The notes under the pieces: model-generated
Told to the model about the DNA's origin: nothing
Seen by the model: the letters and a program-made list of their open reading frames with translations, nothing else
Databases searched by the model: none
In this document: one piece after another, positions 1 to 7,328 of the stretch
How the letters are laid out: the number at the start of each line of letters is the position of its first letter
How positions within the stretch are numbered: position 1 is the first letter of the stretch
Assembly (NCBI RefSeq): GCF_000247645.1
Contig: NZ_AHWA01000002.1
Coordinates: 310,001-374,000 of the forward strand
Source of the DNA: Salinibacterium sp. PAMC 21357
GTDB taxonomy: Bacteria > Actinomycetota > Actinomycetes > Actinomycetales > Microbacteriaceae
Reading direction: 5' to 3'
Length of the DNA stretch: 64,000 bases
Translations under genes and position numbers: made by a program

Positions 1-39
1 GAATCGCTCTCTTAGTCGAAGAAGAACTACTGCACAGAA

Positions 40-101
40 GGTTACTGACGGCTGGGTCTGCGCTCGGCACGAGATGCGAAACTGATTTCAGGTCAGTAAC
101 C
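40..101. repeat. 10-bp inverted repeat downstream of uvrB
   Basis: Positions 40-49 (GGTTACTGAC) and 92-101 (GTCAGTAACC) are perfect reverse complements separated by 42 bases. The 3' arm can also pair locally, because ACTGA at 81-85 is complementary to TCAGT at 93-97, so two mutually exclusive foldings exist. It lies just past the uvrB stop, so a transcription terminator is the simplest reading. There is no T-run on either side. Confidence 0.4.
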
Positions 102-110
102 CACCACTAA

Positions 111-2183
111 CTATCGCAAGTGTCCAGCCTGTTCCATTTGTCGAAGTTCTTTCTTGAGATCTTGAACTTCATCACGAAGTCGGGCTGCAAGTTCAAACTT
201 CAATTCGGATGCGGCCTGAAGCATCTGTTCGTTGAGATCGGAAACGATCTGCTCAAGATCGTTTCCCCCCGCAGCGGCGATTCCCTCGCGGGCCAAGTGC
301 GGCGTTGGAGTGCGTTTCTTTCCGTCTCTTGTACGAGTAGAAAGCAGCTCAGCAGTATCGGCACCCTCACGTAACAAAGCATCAGTAATGTCGGCGATCT
401 TCTTGCGAAGCGGCTGCGGGTCAATTCCGTGTTCTGTGTTGTACGCGACTTGCTTTTCACGGCGCCGATCAGTTTCTTCGATCGCGAACTGCATGGACCG
501 AGTAACGACATCGGCGTACATGTGTACCTCGCCCGAGACGTTACGGGCTGCCCGCCCAATAGTCTGGATGAGCGATGTCGACGAACGCAAGAAGCCCTCT
601 TTATCGGCGTCAAGAATAGCAACGAGGGACACCTCAGGCAGGTCAAGCCCCTCGCGCAGCAAGTTGATACCGACCAGGACGTCATAAACGCCTTGGCGAA
701 GCTCAGTAAGAAGTTCGACTCGTCTCAGAGTGTCGACGTCGGCGTGGAGATAGCGCACGCGTACGCCGTGTTCGGACAAGAACTCAGTGAGCTCTTCCGC
801 CATTTTCTTGGTCAAAGTAGTGACCAAAACGCGTTCATTCTTCTCGACACGAATGGTAATTTGCTCGAGCAAGTCGTCGATCTGACCCTTCGAGGGCTTC
901 ACAACGATCTGCGGGTCGATAAGACCGGTGGGACGAATCACCTGCTCAACGATCGAATCCGTAATGCCGAGTTCGTACTTGCCAGGCGTCGCCGAAAGAT
1001 AAATCTTTTGGCCGACACGACCCAAGAATTCTTCCCACTTCAATGGTCGATTATCGAGAGCACTCGGTAATCGAAAGCCGTGCTCGACCAGAGTGCGCTT
1101 GCGAGAGGCATCGCCCTCGTACATTGCGCCGATCTGCGGAACCGTGACGTGCGACTCATCGATCACGACGAGGAAATCTTCGGGAAAATAATCCAACAAG
1201 CAGCTTGGTGGCTCCCCCGGTTGGCGGCCGTCCATGTGTAGCGAATAATTCTCAATGCCGTTGCAGAATCCGATCTGCTCCATCATCTCGATGTCGAAGG
1301 TCGTGCGCATCCGCAGACGCTGTGCCTCAAGTAATTTTCCTTGCCGCTCAAGCACCGCTAGTCGATCAGCGAGTTCCTCCTGAATCGACACGATCGCTCG
1401 TTTGATGGTCTCTGGACTCGCTGAGTAGTGCGTGCCGGGAAACACCGAAACCGAATCCATCTTCTTCACAACCTCGCCGCTCAATGGATGCAGCGAGTAC
1501 AGGGCCTCGATCTCGTCACCAAACATCTCAATGCGAATCGCGAGTTCTTCGTAAACTGGGATTATTTCTATCGTGTCGCCGCGCACGCGAAAATTTCCGC
1601 GGGAAAAATCGTAATCGTTGCGCTGGTACTGCATTCCAACGAACTTGCGGATCAGCGTCTCACGGTCAATGCGCATACCTACCTGAAGCGCAATCATGGC
1701 TTCGAGATACGACTCGGCCGCTCCCAATCCGTAGATGCTCGATACCGTGGATACCACTACCGTGTCACGCCGACTCAGCAGAGAGTTCGTCGTGGAGTGT
1801 CGAAGACGCTCCACTTCAGCGTTCACCGAAGAATCCTTCTCAATAAAAGTATCGGTCTGCGGGATGTAAGCCTCGGGCTGGTAGTAGTCGTAATACGAGA
1901 CGAAATACTCAACAGCGTTGTTGGGCATAAGGTCGCGGAACTCGTTCGCAAGTTGAGCCGCGAGAGTCTTGTTGTGCGACATGATCAACGTCGGCCGTTG
2001 GACTTGTTCGATCAACCACGCGGTGGTCGCCGACTTGCCGGTACCGGTAGCGCCGAGTAAGACCACGTCGGTCTCACCCGCATTGATGCGTTGGGCAAGC
2101 TGCCGGATCGCTTCTGGCTGGTCACCAGAGGGGGTGTACTCGCTAATTACCTCAAACGGACGCACTGAGCGAGTTGGTTGCAT
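111..2183 (-). CDS. uvrB: UvrABC system protein B (excinuclease subunit)
   Basis: 690 residues, full length for UvrB. It is the damage-verifying DNA helicase-like subunit of nucleotide excision repair, loaded by UvrA and then binding UvrC. Visible landmarks are the Walker A motif GATGTGKS near residue 45, the damage-probing beta-hairpin region rich in tyrosines (DYYQPEAY) near residue 98, the DESH box in the middle, helicase motif VI (QTIGRAARN), and a C-terminal UVR domain ending LKKELRQME that contacts UvrC. The ATG at 2183 gives the standard N-terminus ([14 protein letters not shown]). It follows coaE by 34 nt on the same strand and could be cotranscribed with it. No strong Shine-Dalgarno is visible. 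Confidence 0.98.
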   Translation of the reverse strand: MQPTRSVRPFEVISEYTPSGDQPEAIRQLAQRINAGETDVVLLGATGTGKSATTAWLIEQVQRPTLIMSHNKTLAAQLANEFRDLMPNNAVEYFVSYYDYYQPEAYIPQTDTFIEKDSSVNAEVERLRHSTTNSLLSRRDTVVVSTVSSIYGLGAAESYLEAMIALQVGMRIDRETLIRKFVGMQYQRNDYDFSRGNFRVRGDTIEIIPVYEELAIRIEMFGDEIEALYSLHPLSGEVVKKMDSVSVFPGTHYSASPETIKRAIVSIQEELADRLAVLERQGKLLEAQRLRMRTTFDIEMMEQIGFCNGIENYSLHMDGRQPGEPPSCLLDYFPEDFLVVIDESHVTVPQIGAMYEGDASRKRTLVEHGFRLPSALDNRPLKWEEFLGRVGQKIYLSATPGKYELGITDSIVEQVIRPTGLIDPQIVVKPSKGQIDDLLEQITIRVEKNERVLVTTLTKKMAEELTEFLSEHGVRVRYLHADVDTLRRVELLTELRQGVYDVLVGINLLREGLDLPEVSLVAILDADKEGFLRSSTSLIQTIGRAARNVSGEVHMYADVVTRSMQFAIEETDRRREKQVAYNTEHGIDPQPLRKKIADITDALLREGADTAELLSTRTRDGKKRTPTPHLAREGIAAAGGNDLEQIVSDLNEQMLQAASELKFELAARLRDEVQDLKKELRQMEQAGHLR

Positions 2184-2217
2184 AGCGCCAGTCTAAGCAA
2201 CCGCTCTGACAACTTTA

Positions 2218-2835
2218 TTAGAGGGCACCGTGCAGCCGACTGCGAATCGATTCCCACACGGCATCGGCGCGGTTTCGGGTGTCAGCTAGTGAATCGCCCG
2301 CGTCAATCACGAAATCCGCCACGGCGCGACGTTCACGTGACGACGCTTGGGAAGCAACGCGTCTCTCCGCCTCCGAGGCCGTCATTCCACGATGCTCGAC
2401 CAAACGCTGCACACGCACCTCAGGTTCGGCTTCTACCGTCACGACCAACGCGAAACGTTCGAGAGATTGGGCAGACTCCACCAATAGCGGAATGTCGTAC
2501 ACCACAATCGCGTCCGGATCCACGCGGGCAGCCTCATCAAAGTGGCTCTGGGCGAGCCTTCCAATCGCGGGATGAGTAATGCGGTTTAGCGCTTCTCTGG
2601 CCTCCCGATCACTGAAAATAAAGGCGCCGAGTGCCGCACGGTTAAGCGAGCCGTCGGGAGAAAGCACCGTGGATCCGAATCGTTCTGCGATCTCGGCAAG
2701 AACCGGTGAACCCGGCTCGACCACTTCGCGCGCCAGCGCATCCGCGTCGACAACAGCGGCACCCTGCTTTGCCCACTGCTGGGCGACCGTAGATTTGCCG
2801 GACGCGATGCCTCCCGTAAGCGCTATTAAGTGCAT
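2218..2835 (-). CDS. coaE: Dephospho-CoA kinase
   Basis: 205 residues, usual length. It catalyses the last step of coenzyme A synthesis, ATP-dependent phosphorylation of the 3'-hydroxyl of dephospho-CoA, in the cytoplasm. The P-loop GGIASGKST lies at residues 8-16, and the DADALAREVV segment that follows is typical of CoaE. The ATG at 2835 has no recognisable ribosome binding site. TAGCAT lies only 6 nt upstream of it, so the message may be leaderless or nearly so. It is divergent from the DUF4126 gene and upstream of uvrB, the order known from other actinobacteria. Confidence 0.97.
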   Translation of the reverse strand: MHLIALTGGIASGKSTVAQQWAKQGAAVVDADALAREVVEPGSPVLAEIAERFGSTVLSPDGSLNRAALGAFIFSDREAREALNRITHPAIGRLAQSHFDEAARVDPDAIVVYDIPLLVESAQSLERFALVVTVEAEPEVRVQRLVEHRGMTASEAERRVASQASSRERRAVADFVIDAGDSLADTRNRADAVWESIRSRLHGAL

Positions 2836-2874
2836 GCTCTAATGCTAGCCTCAGCGTGTTGAAAGGAACTCCGG

Positions 2875-3492
2875 ATGCTCGAGGTGCTCACCGGTAGCGG
2901 TCTGGCTGTCGCAGCTGGACTCAATGCCTATATTCCGCTGCTGATTTTGGGCCTCGCCGGCCGAGTCTTCGATTTTGTCGCGTTACCGGCCGGATGGGCG
3001 TGGCTCGAGAACCCGTGGGTATTGGCCGTTTTAGGAGTACTTCTCGTTGTCGAAATAGTCGCGGACAAAGTTCCCGTTGTCGATTCAGTCAACGACTGGA
3101 TTCAAAGCGTGGTGCGGCCAGCCGCAGGTGGTATCGCCTTCGGTACCGGTGCAGCCTCGGAGACTGCGGTTGTTACTGACCCCGCCAGTTTCTTCACCTC
3201 CAATGCTTGGGTTCCCGTTGCTATCGGCGTAGTTCTCGCGTTCGGCACTCACGCAACAAAGATGCTTGCACGACCGGCACTCAACGCGGCGACAGCAGGC
3301 GCTGCGGCACCAGTTGTCAGTGCCGCTGAAGATCTCAGCAGCGTTCTCTTGAGCGTGATGGCGCTACTAGTACCGGTTATCGGATTTGTGGCGCTGCTGG
3401 CGCTGATTGCGCTCGTGGTCCTGCGCATCCGTCGGGCACGACGCTTACGACGCTTACGACGCTTACGACGCTCTCGACCAGCGCGACAGTAA
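2875..3492 (+). CDS. DUF4126 family membrane protein
   Basis: 205 residues with about four hydrophobic segments (near residues 8-30, 48-62, 112-127 and 155-185), so an integral membrane protein. The N-terminus GSGLAVAAGLNAYIPLL and the motif ADKVPVVDSVNDWIQ match DUF4126 proteins, whose function is not known. A GAAAGG Shine-Dalgarno precedes the ATG. The extreme C-terminus is a very basic tail of repeated RRL units encoded by a 9-bp tandem repeat. It converges on rpsA and shares a terminator hairpin with it. Confidence 0.85.
   Translation: MLEVLTGSGLAVAAGLNAYIPLLILGLAGRVFDFVALPAGWAWLENPWVLAVLGVLLVVEIVADKVPVVDSVNDWIQSVVRPAAGGIAFGTGAASETAVVTDPASFFTSNAWVPVAIGVVLAFGTHATKMLARPALNAATAGAAAPVVSAAEDLSSVLLSVMALLVPVIGFVALLALIALVVLRIRRARRLRRLRRLRRSRPARQ
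3438..3472 (+). repeat. 9-bp tandem repeat encoding the RRL tail
   Basis: The unit ACGACGCTT occurs three times perfectly (3438-3464) plus eight further bases (3465-3472). Being a multiple of three, copy-number change would lengthen or shorten the basic C-terminal tail of the DUF4126 protein without a frameshift. Confidence 0.9.
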
Positions 3493-3517
3493 CCCTCAAT
3501 CGTCGTCCTTAACTGAC

Positions 3518-3549
3518 TGTGGCCAGCCTCCCGAAGGAGACTGGCCACA
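3518..3549. terminator. Terminator between DUF4126 gene and rpsA
   Basis: A 9-bp perfect stem, TGTGGCCAG (3518-3526) with CTGGCCACA (3541-3549), is extended by an inner CTCC/GGAG stem after one mismatch. Read on the minus strand the inner stem closes a TTCG tetraloop (3532-3535), a very stable fold. It sits 16 nt past the rpsA stop and also follows the convergent DUF4126 gene. There is no clear T-run on either side. Confidence 0.8.
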
Positions 3550-3565
3550 AACATCCATCTAGGAA

Positions 3566-5032
3566 CTAGTTGTTGCTCGAGAGCTTCTCGCGCAGCGCGG
3601 CAAGAGTCTCGTCGTCTGCGAGCGTTCCAGCGCCCGCAGCAGATGCGGTCTCGTCGTTCGAGAACGAGGACGAGCCAGCAGGCGCACTGCTGATCGACTC
3701 TTCCTGAATCGCGGCAGCAGCAACCTGCTTCTTGTGCAGTTCCCAACGACCCTGAGCGGCAGCGTAGTCCTGCTCCCACTTCTCGCGCTGTGACTCGAAA
3801 CCATCTTTCCATTCGTTGGTCTCGGGGTCGAAGCCGTCCGGGTACTTGTAGTTGCCCTGGTCGTCGTACTCGGTGAGCATTCCGTAGAGTGCCGGGTCGA
3901 ACTCGGTACCCTCGGGGTCAACGCCCTCGTTGGCCTGCTTGAGGCTCAGCGAGATTCGACGGCGCTCAAGGTCGATGTCGATGACCTTGACGAATACTTC
4001 GTCGCCAACCGAAACGACCTGCTCGGCGAGCTCAACGTGCTTGCCCGAAAGCTCGGAGATGTGCACGAGGCCCTCGATGCCGTCTGCGACGCGAACGAAC
4101 GCACCGAACGGAACGAGCTTGGTGACCTTACCGGGAGCAACCTGTCCGATTGCGTGGGTGCGGGCGAATACCTGCCACGGGTCTTCCTGCGTTGCTTTGA
4201 GCGACAGCGACACGCGCTCGCGCTCGAGGTCAACCTCAAGAATCTCGACGGTAACTTCTTGGCCGACTTCAACAACTTCTGAAGCGTGCTCGATGTGCTT
4301 CCAGGAGAGCTCAGAAACGTGAACGAGGCCGTCTACGCCACCAAGGTCAACGAATGCACCGAAGTTGACGATCGACGACACGACACCCTTGCGAACCTGG
4401 CCCTTGGCGAGGTTGTTGAGGAACGAAGTGCGGCTAGCCGACTGCGTCTCTTCAAGGAGTGCACGGCGTGAAAGAACAACGTTGTTGCGGTTCTTGTCGA
4501 GTTCGAGGATCTTGGCTTCGATCTCTTGGCCGAGGTACGGCGTGAGGTCACGAACGCGACGAAGCTCGATGAGCGATGCGGGGAGGAATCCACGAAGACC
4601 GATGTCAACGATAAGTCCACCCTTGACGACCTCAATGACAGAACCGGTGACAACGCCATCCGATTCCTTGATGAGTTCAACATCGCCCCATGCACGCTCG
4701 TACTGCGCGCGCTTCTTGGACAGGATGAGACGGCCTTCTTTGTCTTCCTTCTGAAGAACAAGAGCCTCAACGGTGTCGCCAACGTTAACAACCTCTGTGG
4801 GGTCAACGTCGTGCTTGATGGAAAGTTCACGAGAGGGGATAACACCCTCAGTCTTGTAACCGACGTCGAGGAGAACCTCGTCACGATCGATTTTGACGAC
4901 GGTACCTTCGATAAGGTCACCATCGTTGAAGAACTTCAGAGTCTTTTCGACCGCGGCGAGGAAATCTTCAGCAGATCCAATGTCATTGATGGCGACCTGC
5001 TTGGGTGCCTTGTCGGTCGTTGCGATTGTCAT
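3566..5032 (-). CDS. rpsA: 30S ribosomal protein S1
   Basis: 488 residues from the ATG at 5032, which has GGAG ten bases upstream and begins MTIATTDKAPKQVAIND, the usual actinobacterial N-terminus. An in-frame extension up to 5146 exists but is not conserved-looking and is rejected. Four S1 RNA-binding repeats follow, with signatures such as VNFGAFVDLGGVDGLVHVSE and VPFGAFVRVADGIEGLVHISE in repeats 3 and 4. After them comes an acidic, low-complexity tail of about 100 residues. It binds mRNA at the ribosome and helps initiation. It has its own promoter region and a strong terminator, so it is probably monocistronic. Confidence 0.97.
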   Translation of the reverse strand: MTIATTDKAPKQVAINDIGSAEDFLAAVEKTLKFFNDGDLIEGTVVKIDRDEVLLDVGYKTEGVIPSRELSIKHDVDPTEVVNVGDTVEALVLQKEDKEGRLILSKKRAQYERAWGDVELIKESDGVVTGSVIEVVKGGLIVDIGLRGFLPASLIELRRVRDLTPYLGQEIEAKILELDKNRNNVVLSRRALLEETQSASRTSFLNNLAKGQVRKGVVSSIVNFGAFVDLGGVDGLVHVSELSWKHIEHASEVVEVGQEVTVEILEVDLERERVSLSLKATQEDPWQVFARTHAIGQVAPGKVTKLVPFGAFVRVADGIEGLVHISELSGKHVELAEQVVSVGDEVFVKVIDIDLERRRISLSLKQANEGVDPEGTEFDPALYGMLTEYDDQGNYKYPDGFDPETNEWKDGFESQREKWEQDYAAAQGRWELHKKQVAAAAIQEESISSAPAGSSSFSNDETASAAGAGTLADDETLAALREKLSSNN

Positions 5033-5056
5033 GTAGTAGTAGCTCCGGTATGGGTT

Positions 5057-5072
5057 GCGCTTCGAGAAGCGC
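5057..5072 (-). promoter_or_regulatory. Hairpin in the rpsA 5' leader
   Basis: On the minus strand GCGCTT-CTCG-AAGCGC forms a 6-bp perfect stem with a four-base loop. It ends 24 nt before the rpsA ATG and just upstream of the GGAG ribosome binding site. S1 synthesis is autoregulated in some bacteria, so a role in translational control is possible. The sequence shows only the structure. Confidence 0.4.
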
Positions 5073-5130
5073 ACTATTGGGCCAACGGCAAGATGTTGCT
5101 TTGTGATCGCCGAAGGCAGGCGAATAAGAA

Positions 5131-5144
5131 GTCGCAATTGCGAC
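5131..5144. promoter_or_regulatory. 14-bp perfect palindrome at the rpsA start region
   Basis: GTCGCAATTGCGAC is fully self-complementary. It begins 5 nt downstream of the candidate -10 hexamer of rpsA, covering the expected transcription start. It could be an operator, or at the RNA level a 5-bp stem closing an AAUU loop at the 5' end of the message. Confidence 0.45.
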
Positions 5145-5149
5145 ACTCC

Positions 5150-5179
5150 AGCCTAACGCCTGAAGTGGGGTAAACCCAA
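5150..5179 (-). promoter_or_regulatory. Candidate rpsA promoter
   Basis: On the minus strand TTGGGT (5174-5179) and TAGGCT (5150-5155) are separated by 18 bases, a plausible housekeeping -35/-10 pair. They lie about 120 nt upstream of the rpsA ATG, giving a long leader. This is judged by eye only. Confidence 0.35.
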
Positions 5180-5233
5180 CCAGTGAGGCGCGGTGTTTCT
5201 GACTATTTCCCCGGAATTGATTCTCTGCCGCAC

Positions 5234-5249
5234 GGGCGGACAACCGCCC
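5234..5249 (-). terminator. Terminator of the DUF885 gene
   Basis: GGGCGG (5234-5239) and CCGCCC (5244-5249) form a perfect 6-bp GC stem with a four-base loop. It lies 7 bases past the DUF885 stop codon on the minus strand and upstream of the rpsA promoter. No T-run follows. Confidence 0.5.
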
Positions 5250-5256
5250 ATTGGTT

Positions 5257-6975
5257 TCAGCGTTGCTCGTACGGCGCCATTAGCGCTGTTCGAAGAGTGT
5301 CGAGACCGACTCCCCCAATGTTCAACGCGCGGCGATGGAAGGCGCGCAAGTCGAACGACGCTCCTTCGCGAGCCTTACATTCATCACGCAGCTCTTCCCA
5401 AATACGCTGACCAACTTTGTACGACGGCGCTTGGCCCGGCCAGCCGAAATAACGGTTCACCTCAAAGCGCACGTTGGCGGGATCAAGAGTGACATTGTTG
5501 GTCATGAATTCAAGCGCATAATCCCAATCCCAGCCCCCAGTGCCGCTGAGCTTCGGCTTGCCGAGGTGAACACCGATGTCGAGAACGACACGGGCGGCGC
5601 GCATGCGCTGACCATCGAGCATTCCGAAACGGTCGGCGGGATCATCCAGAAATCCAAGTTCACTCATAAAACGTTCAGCATAGAGTGCCCAACCTTCAGC
5701 ATGACCAGACGACCCCGACAATTGACGCCGGTAGGTATTCAACTGATCACGGTTATAAACAGCCTGAGCTATCTGCAGATGATGACCGGGAACGCCCTCG
5801 TGGTAAACCGTGGTTGCCTCGCGCCACGTCGTGAACTCGGTTACCGACTCTGGCACCGACCACCACATGCGCCCAGGACGGGAGAAGTCATCGCTCGGAC
5901 CCGTGTAGTAAATGACCCCATCGTGGGTCGGCGCAATCATGCACTCTAGGGCCCGCATCGGTTCGGCAATATCAAACTGGGTGCCTGCAAGCGCGGCTAT
6001 CGCGTCGTCGCTGAGCTTCTGCATCCACTCGCGCAACGCGTCCGTGCCGTGCAGAGTACGAGAAGGATCGGAATCAAGGTATGCGATCGCCTCGGCAACC
6101 GTTGCTCCCGGTTTGATTTCACGGGCAATTTCTTCTTGCTCACGGGCCATGCGGGCCAACTCTTCGATGCCCCACTCGTAAGTCTCATCGAGGTCGATCT
6201 TCGCACCGAGGAACCGCTGCGACTGAAGGGCATAAAGATCGCGGCCGAACGCGTCCTCGGCGGCCGCCTTCGGTGCGAGCTCAGTCCGAAGAAACTCCTC
6301 CAGTTTTTCGTAACTATTGCCCGCTTCAGCAGCACCCGTTGCCAATACCTTGCCCAACGGAGAGTCATCGTCAGTCACCGAGTGAGCGCCCGCGATGAAG
6401 CTATCGAAAAAGCCCCCGGCGGCGGCGATTTGCTTAGTCTGGACGATTACTTCGGCGACTTGCCGTTGCGCTGGCACCACGGCCTCATCAATTCCCTGGC
6501 GAAGCGTCGCGATGTAGCCGTCAATCGCTGCGGGAATGCTGTGGAGACGATCGGCGATTGCTGACCAGTCTGTTGCCGACGCCGTCGGCATAAGGTCGAG
6601 CACGCCGCGAATGTCTTGGGCAGGACTTGCCAAATTGTTGAGGTCGCGCAGCCACAAGCCGGCAGCATCAGAGTCAAGATCGAGTCGTAATGTCGACACC
6701 ATCTCGGTCTTTGTGACCAGATCTACGTCGTCAATGACTGCGGCATTCTCGAGACGAGCCAGTACCTCCCGCGTGGCGCTGACCATACGGGCGTGGCCAT
6801 CAGGCGAATAGTCGGCGTAGCCCGAATGCTCTCCCGGCAACCCGATCCACGTGGCAATTGCGGGGTCGAGAATGGTGAGCGTCTCCACCCATTCTTCGGC
6901 GATCGCGTCAATTGGGGTTGTTTCGCGGGCACTGGCCGCAGCGATGGCCGCGTGCTGAGGATCTAAATCCGACAT
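5257..6975 (-). CDS. DUF885 family protein, putative metallopeptidase-like
   Basis: 572 residues, the usual size of DUF885 proteins. The family signature HEGVPGHHLQ lies at residues 392-401 and resembles zinc-binding H-E-x-x-x-H motifs of metalloproteases. Further conserved blocks are the preceding WREATTVYHEG and the aromatic-rich WWSVPES. No signal peptide is seen, so it is probably cytoplasmic. Peptidase activity is inferred from the motif and the substrate is unknown. It starts at the ATG at 6975 with AGGGAG upstream. It lies 37 nt after ptsH on the same strand, so the two may be cotranscribed. Confidence 0.85.
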   Translation of the reverse strand: MSDLDPQHAAIAAASARETTPIDAIAEEWVETLTILDPAIATWIGLPGEHSGYADYSPDGHARMVSATREVLARLENAAVIDDVDLVTKTEMVSTLRLDLDSDAAGLWLRDLNNLASPAQDIRGVLDLMPTASATDWSAIADRLHSIPAAIDGYIATLRQGIDEAVVPAQRQVAEVIVQTKQIAAAGGFFDSFIAGAHSVTDDDSPLGKVLATGAAEAGNSYEKLEEFLRTELAPKAAAEDAFGRDLYALQSQRFLGAKIDLDETYEWGIEELARMAREQEEIAREIKPGATVAEAIAYLDSDPSRTLHGTDALREWMQKLSDDAIAALAGTQFDIAEPMRALECMIAPTHDGVIYYTGPSDDFSRPGRMWWSVPESVTEFTTWREATTVYHEGVPGHHLQIAQAVYNRDQLNTYRRQLSGSSGHAEGWALYAERFMSELGFLDDPADRFGMLDGQRMRAARVVLDIGVHLGKPKLSGTGGWDWDYALEFMTNNVTLDPANVRFEVNRYFGWPGQAPSYKVGQRIWEELRDECKAREGASFDLRAFHRRALNIGGVGLDTLRTALMAPYEQR

Positions 6976-7012
6976 CGTTGTTGGCTCCCTCTATCGTTGT
7001 GCGACTAGGTGC

Positions 7013-7278
7013 CTAATTATCTAGTTCACTGGCCAACAGTTGTGCGAGCGACTCCAACGCAGCCTCGGCTCCGTCATCATCGGAGGTTAGCGTTACAGAA
7101 TCTCCGTACGCGATCCCTAAAGAGAGAACGCTAAGAATGCTGCTGCATTGACGGTCTTGTCTGCAGAGTCGGTGAGCATCACCTTTACTCCACAGGCGCT
7201 CACTGCCTGAGCGAATACCGACGCTGGTCGAGCATGGAGCCCAACCTTCGATCCGATGGATACAGTTTTGCTCGTCAT
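7013..7278 (-). CDS. ptsH: Phosphocarrier protein HPr, interrupted by a one-base deletion
   Basis: The N-terminal part reads MTSKTVSIGSKVGLHARPASVF, with the phosphorylated His at residue 15 in the diagnostic GLHARPAS motif. It continues to VNAAA, then falls out of frame. The next frame continues SILSVLSLGIAYGDSVTL and ends LLASELDN, the normal HPr C-terminal half. Adding one base around 7138-7147 restores 88 residues, the standard HPr length. HPr carries phosphate from enzyme I to sugar-specific EII proteins of the phosphotransferase system. No other pts gene is nearby. The break is more likely a sequence error than a true pseudogene, because both halves are well conserved. Confidence 0.85.
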
Positions 7279-7328
7279 ATCGACTCCCTTGTGACGGTAG
7301 TTATTGCTAGTTCTGAACAGCGCAGGCT

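Noticed and set aside
429-2060. Long ORFs on the plus strand opposite uvrB
   Set aside because: They are shadows of the uvrB coding frame, with no recognisable protein pattern.
5033-5146. N-terminal extension of ribosomal protein S1 by 38 residues
   Set aside because: The extension has no conserved residues and covers the leader hairpin. The ATG at 5032 has a good ribosome binding site and the usual N-terminus.
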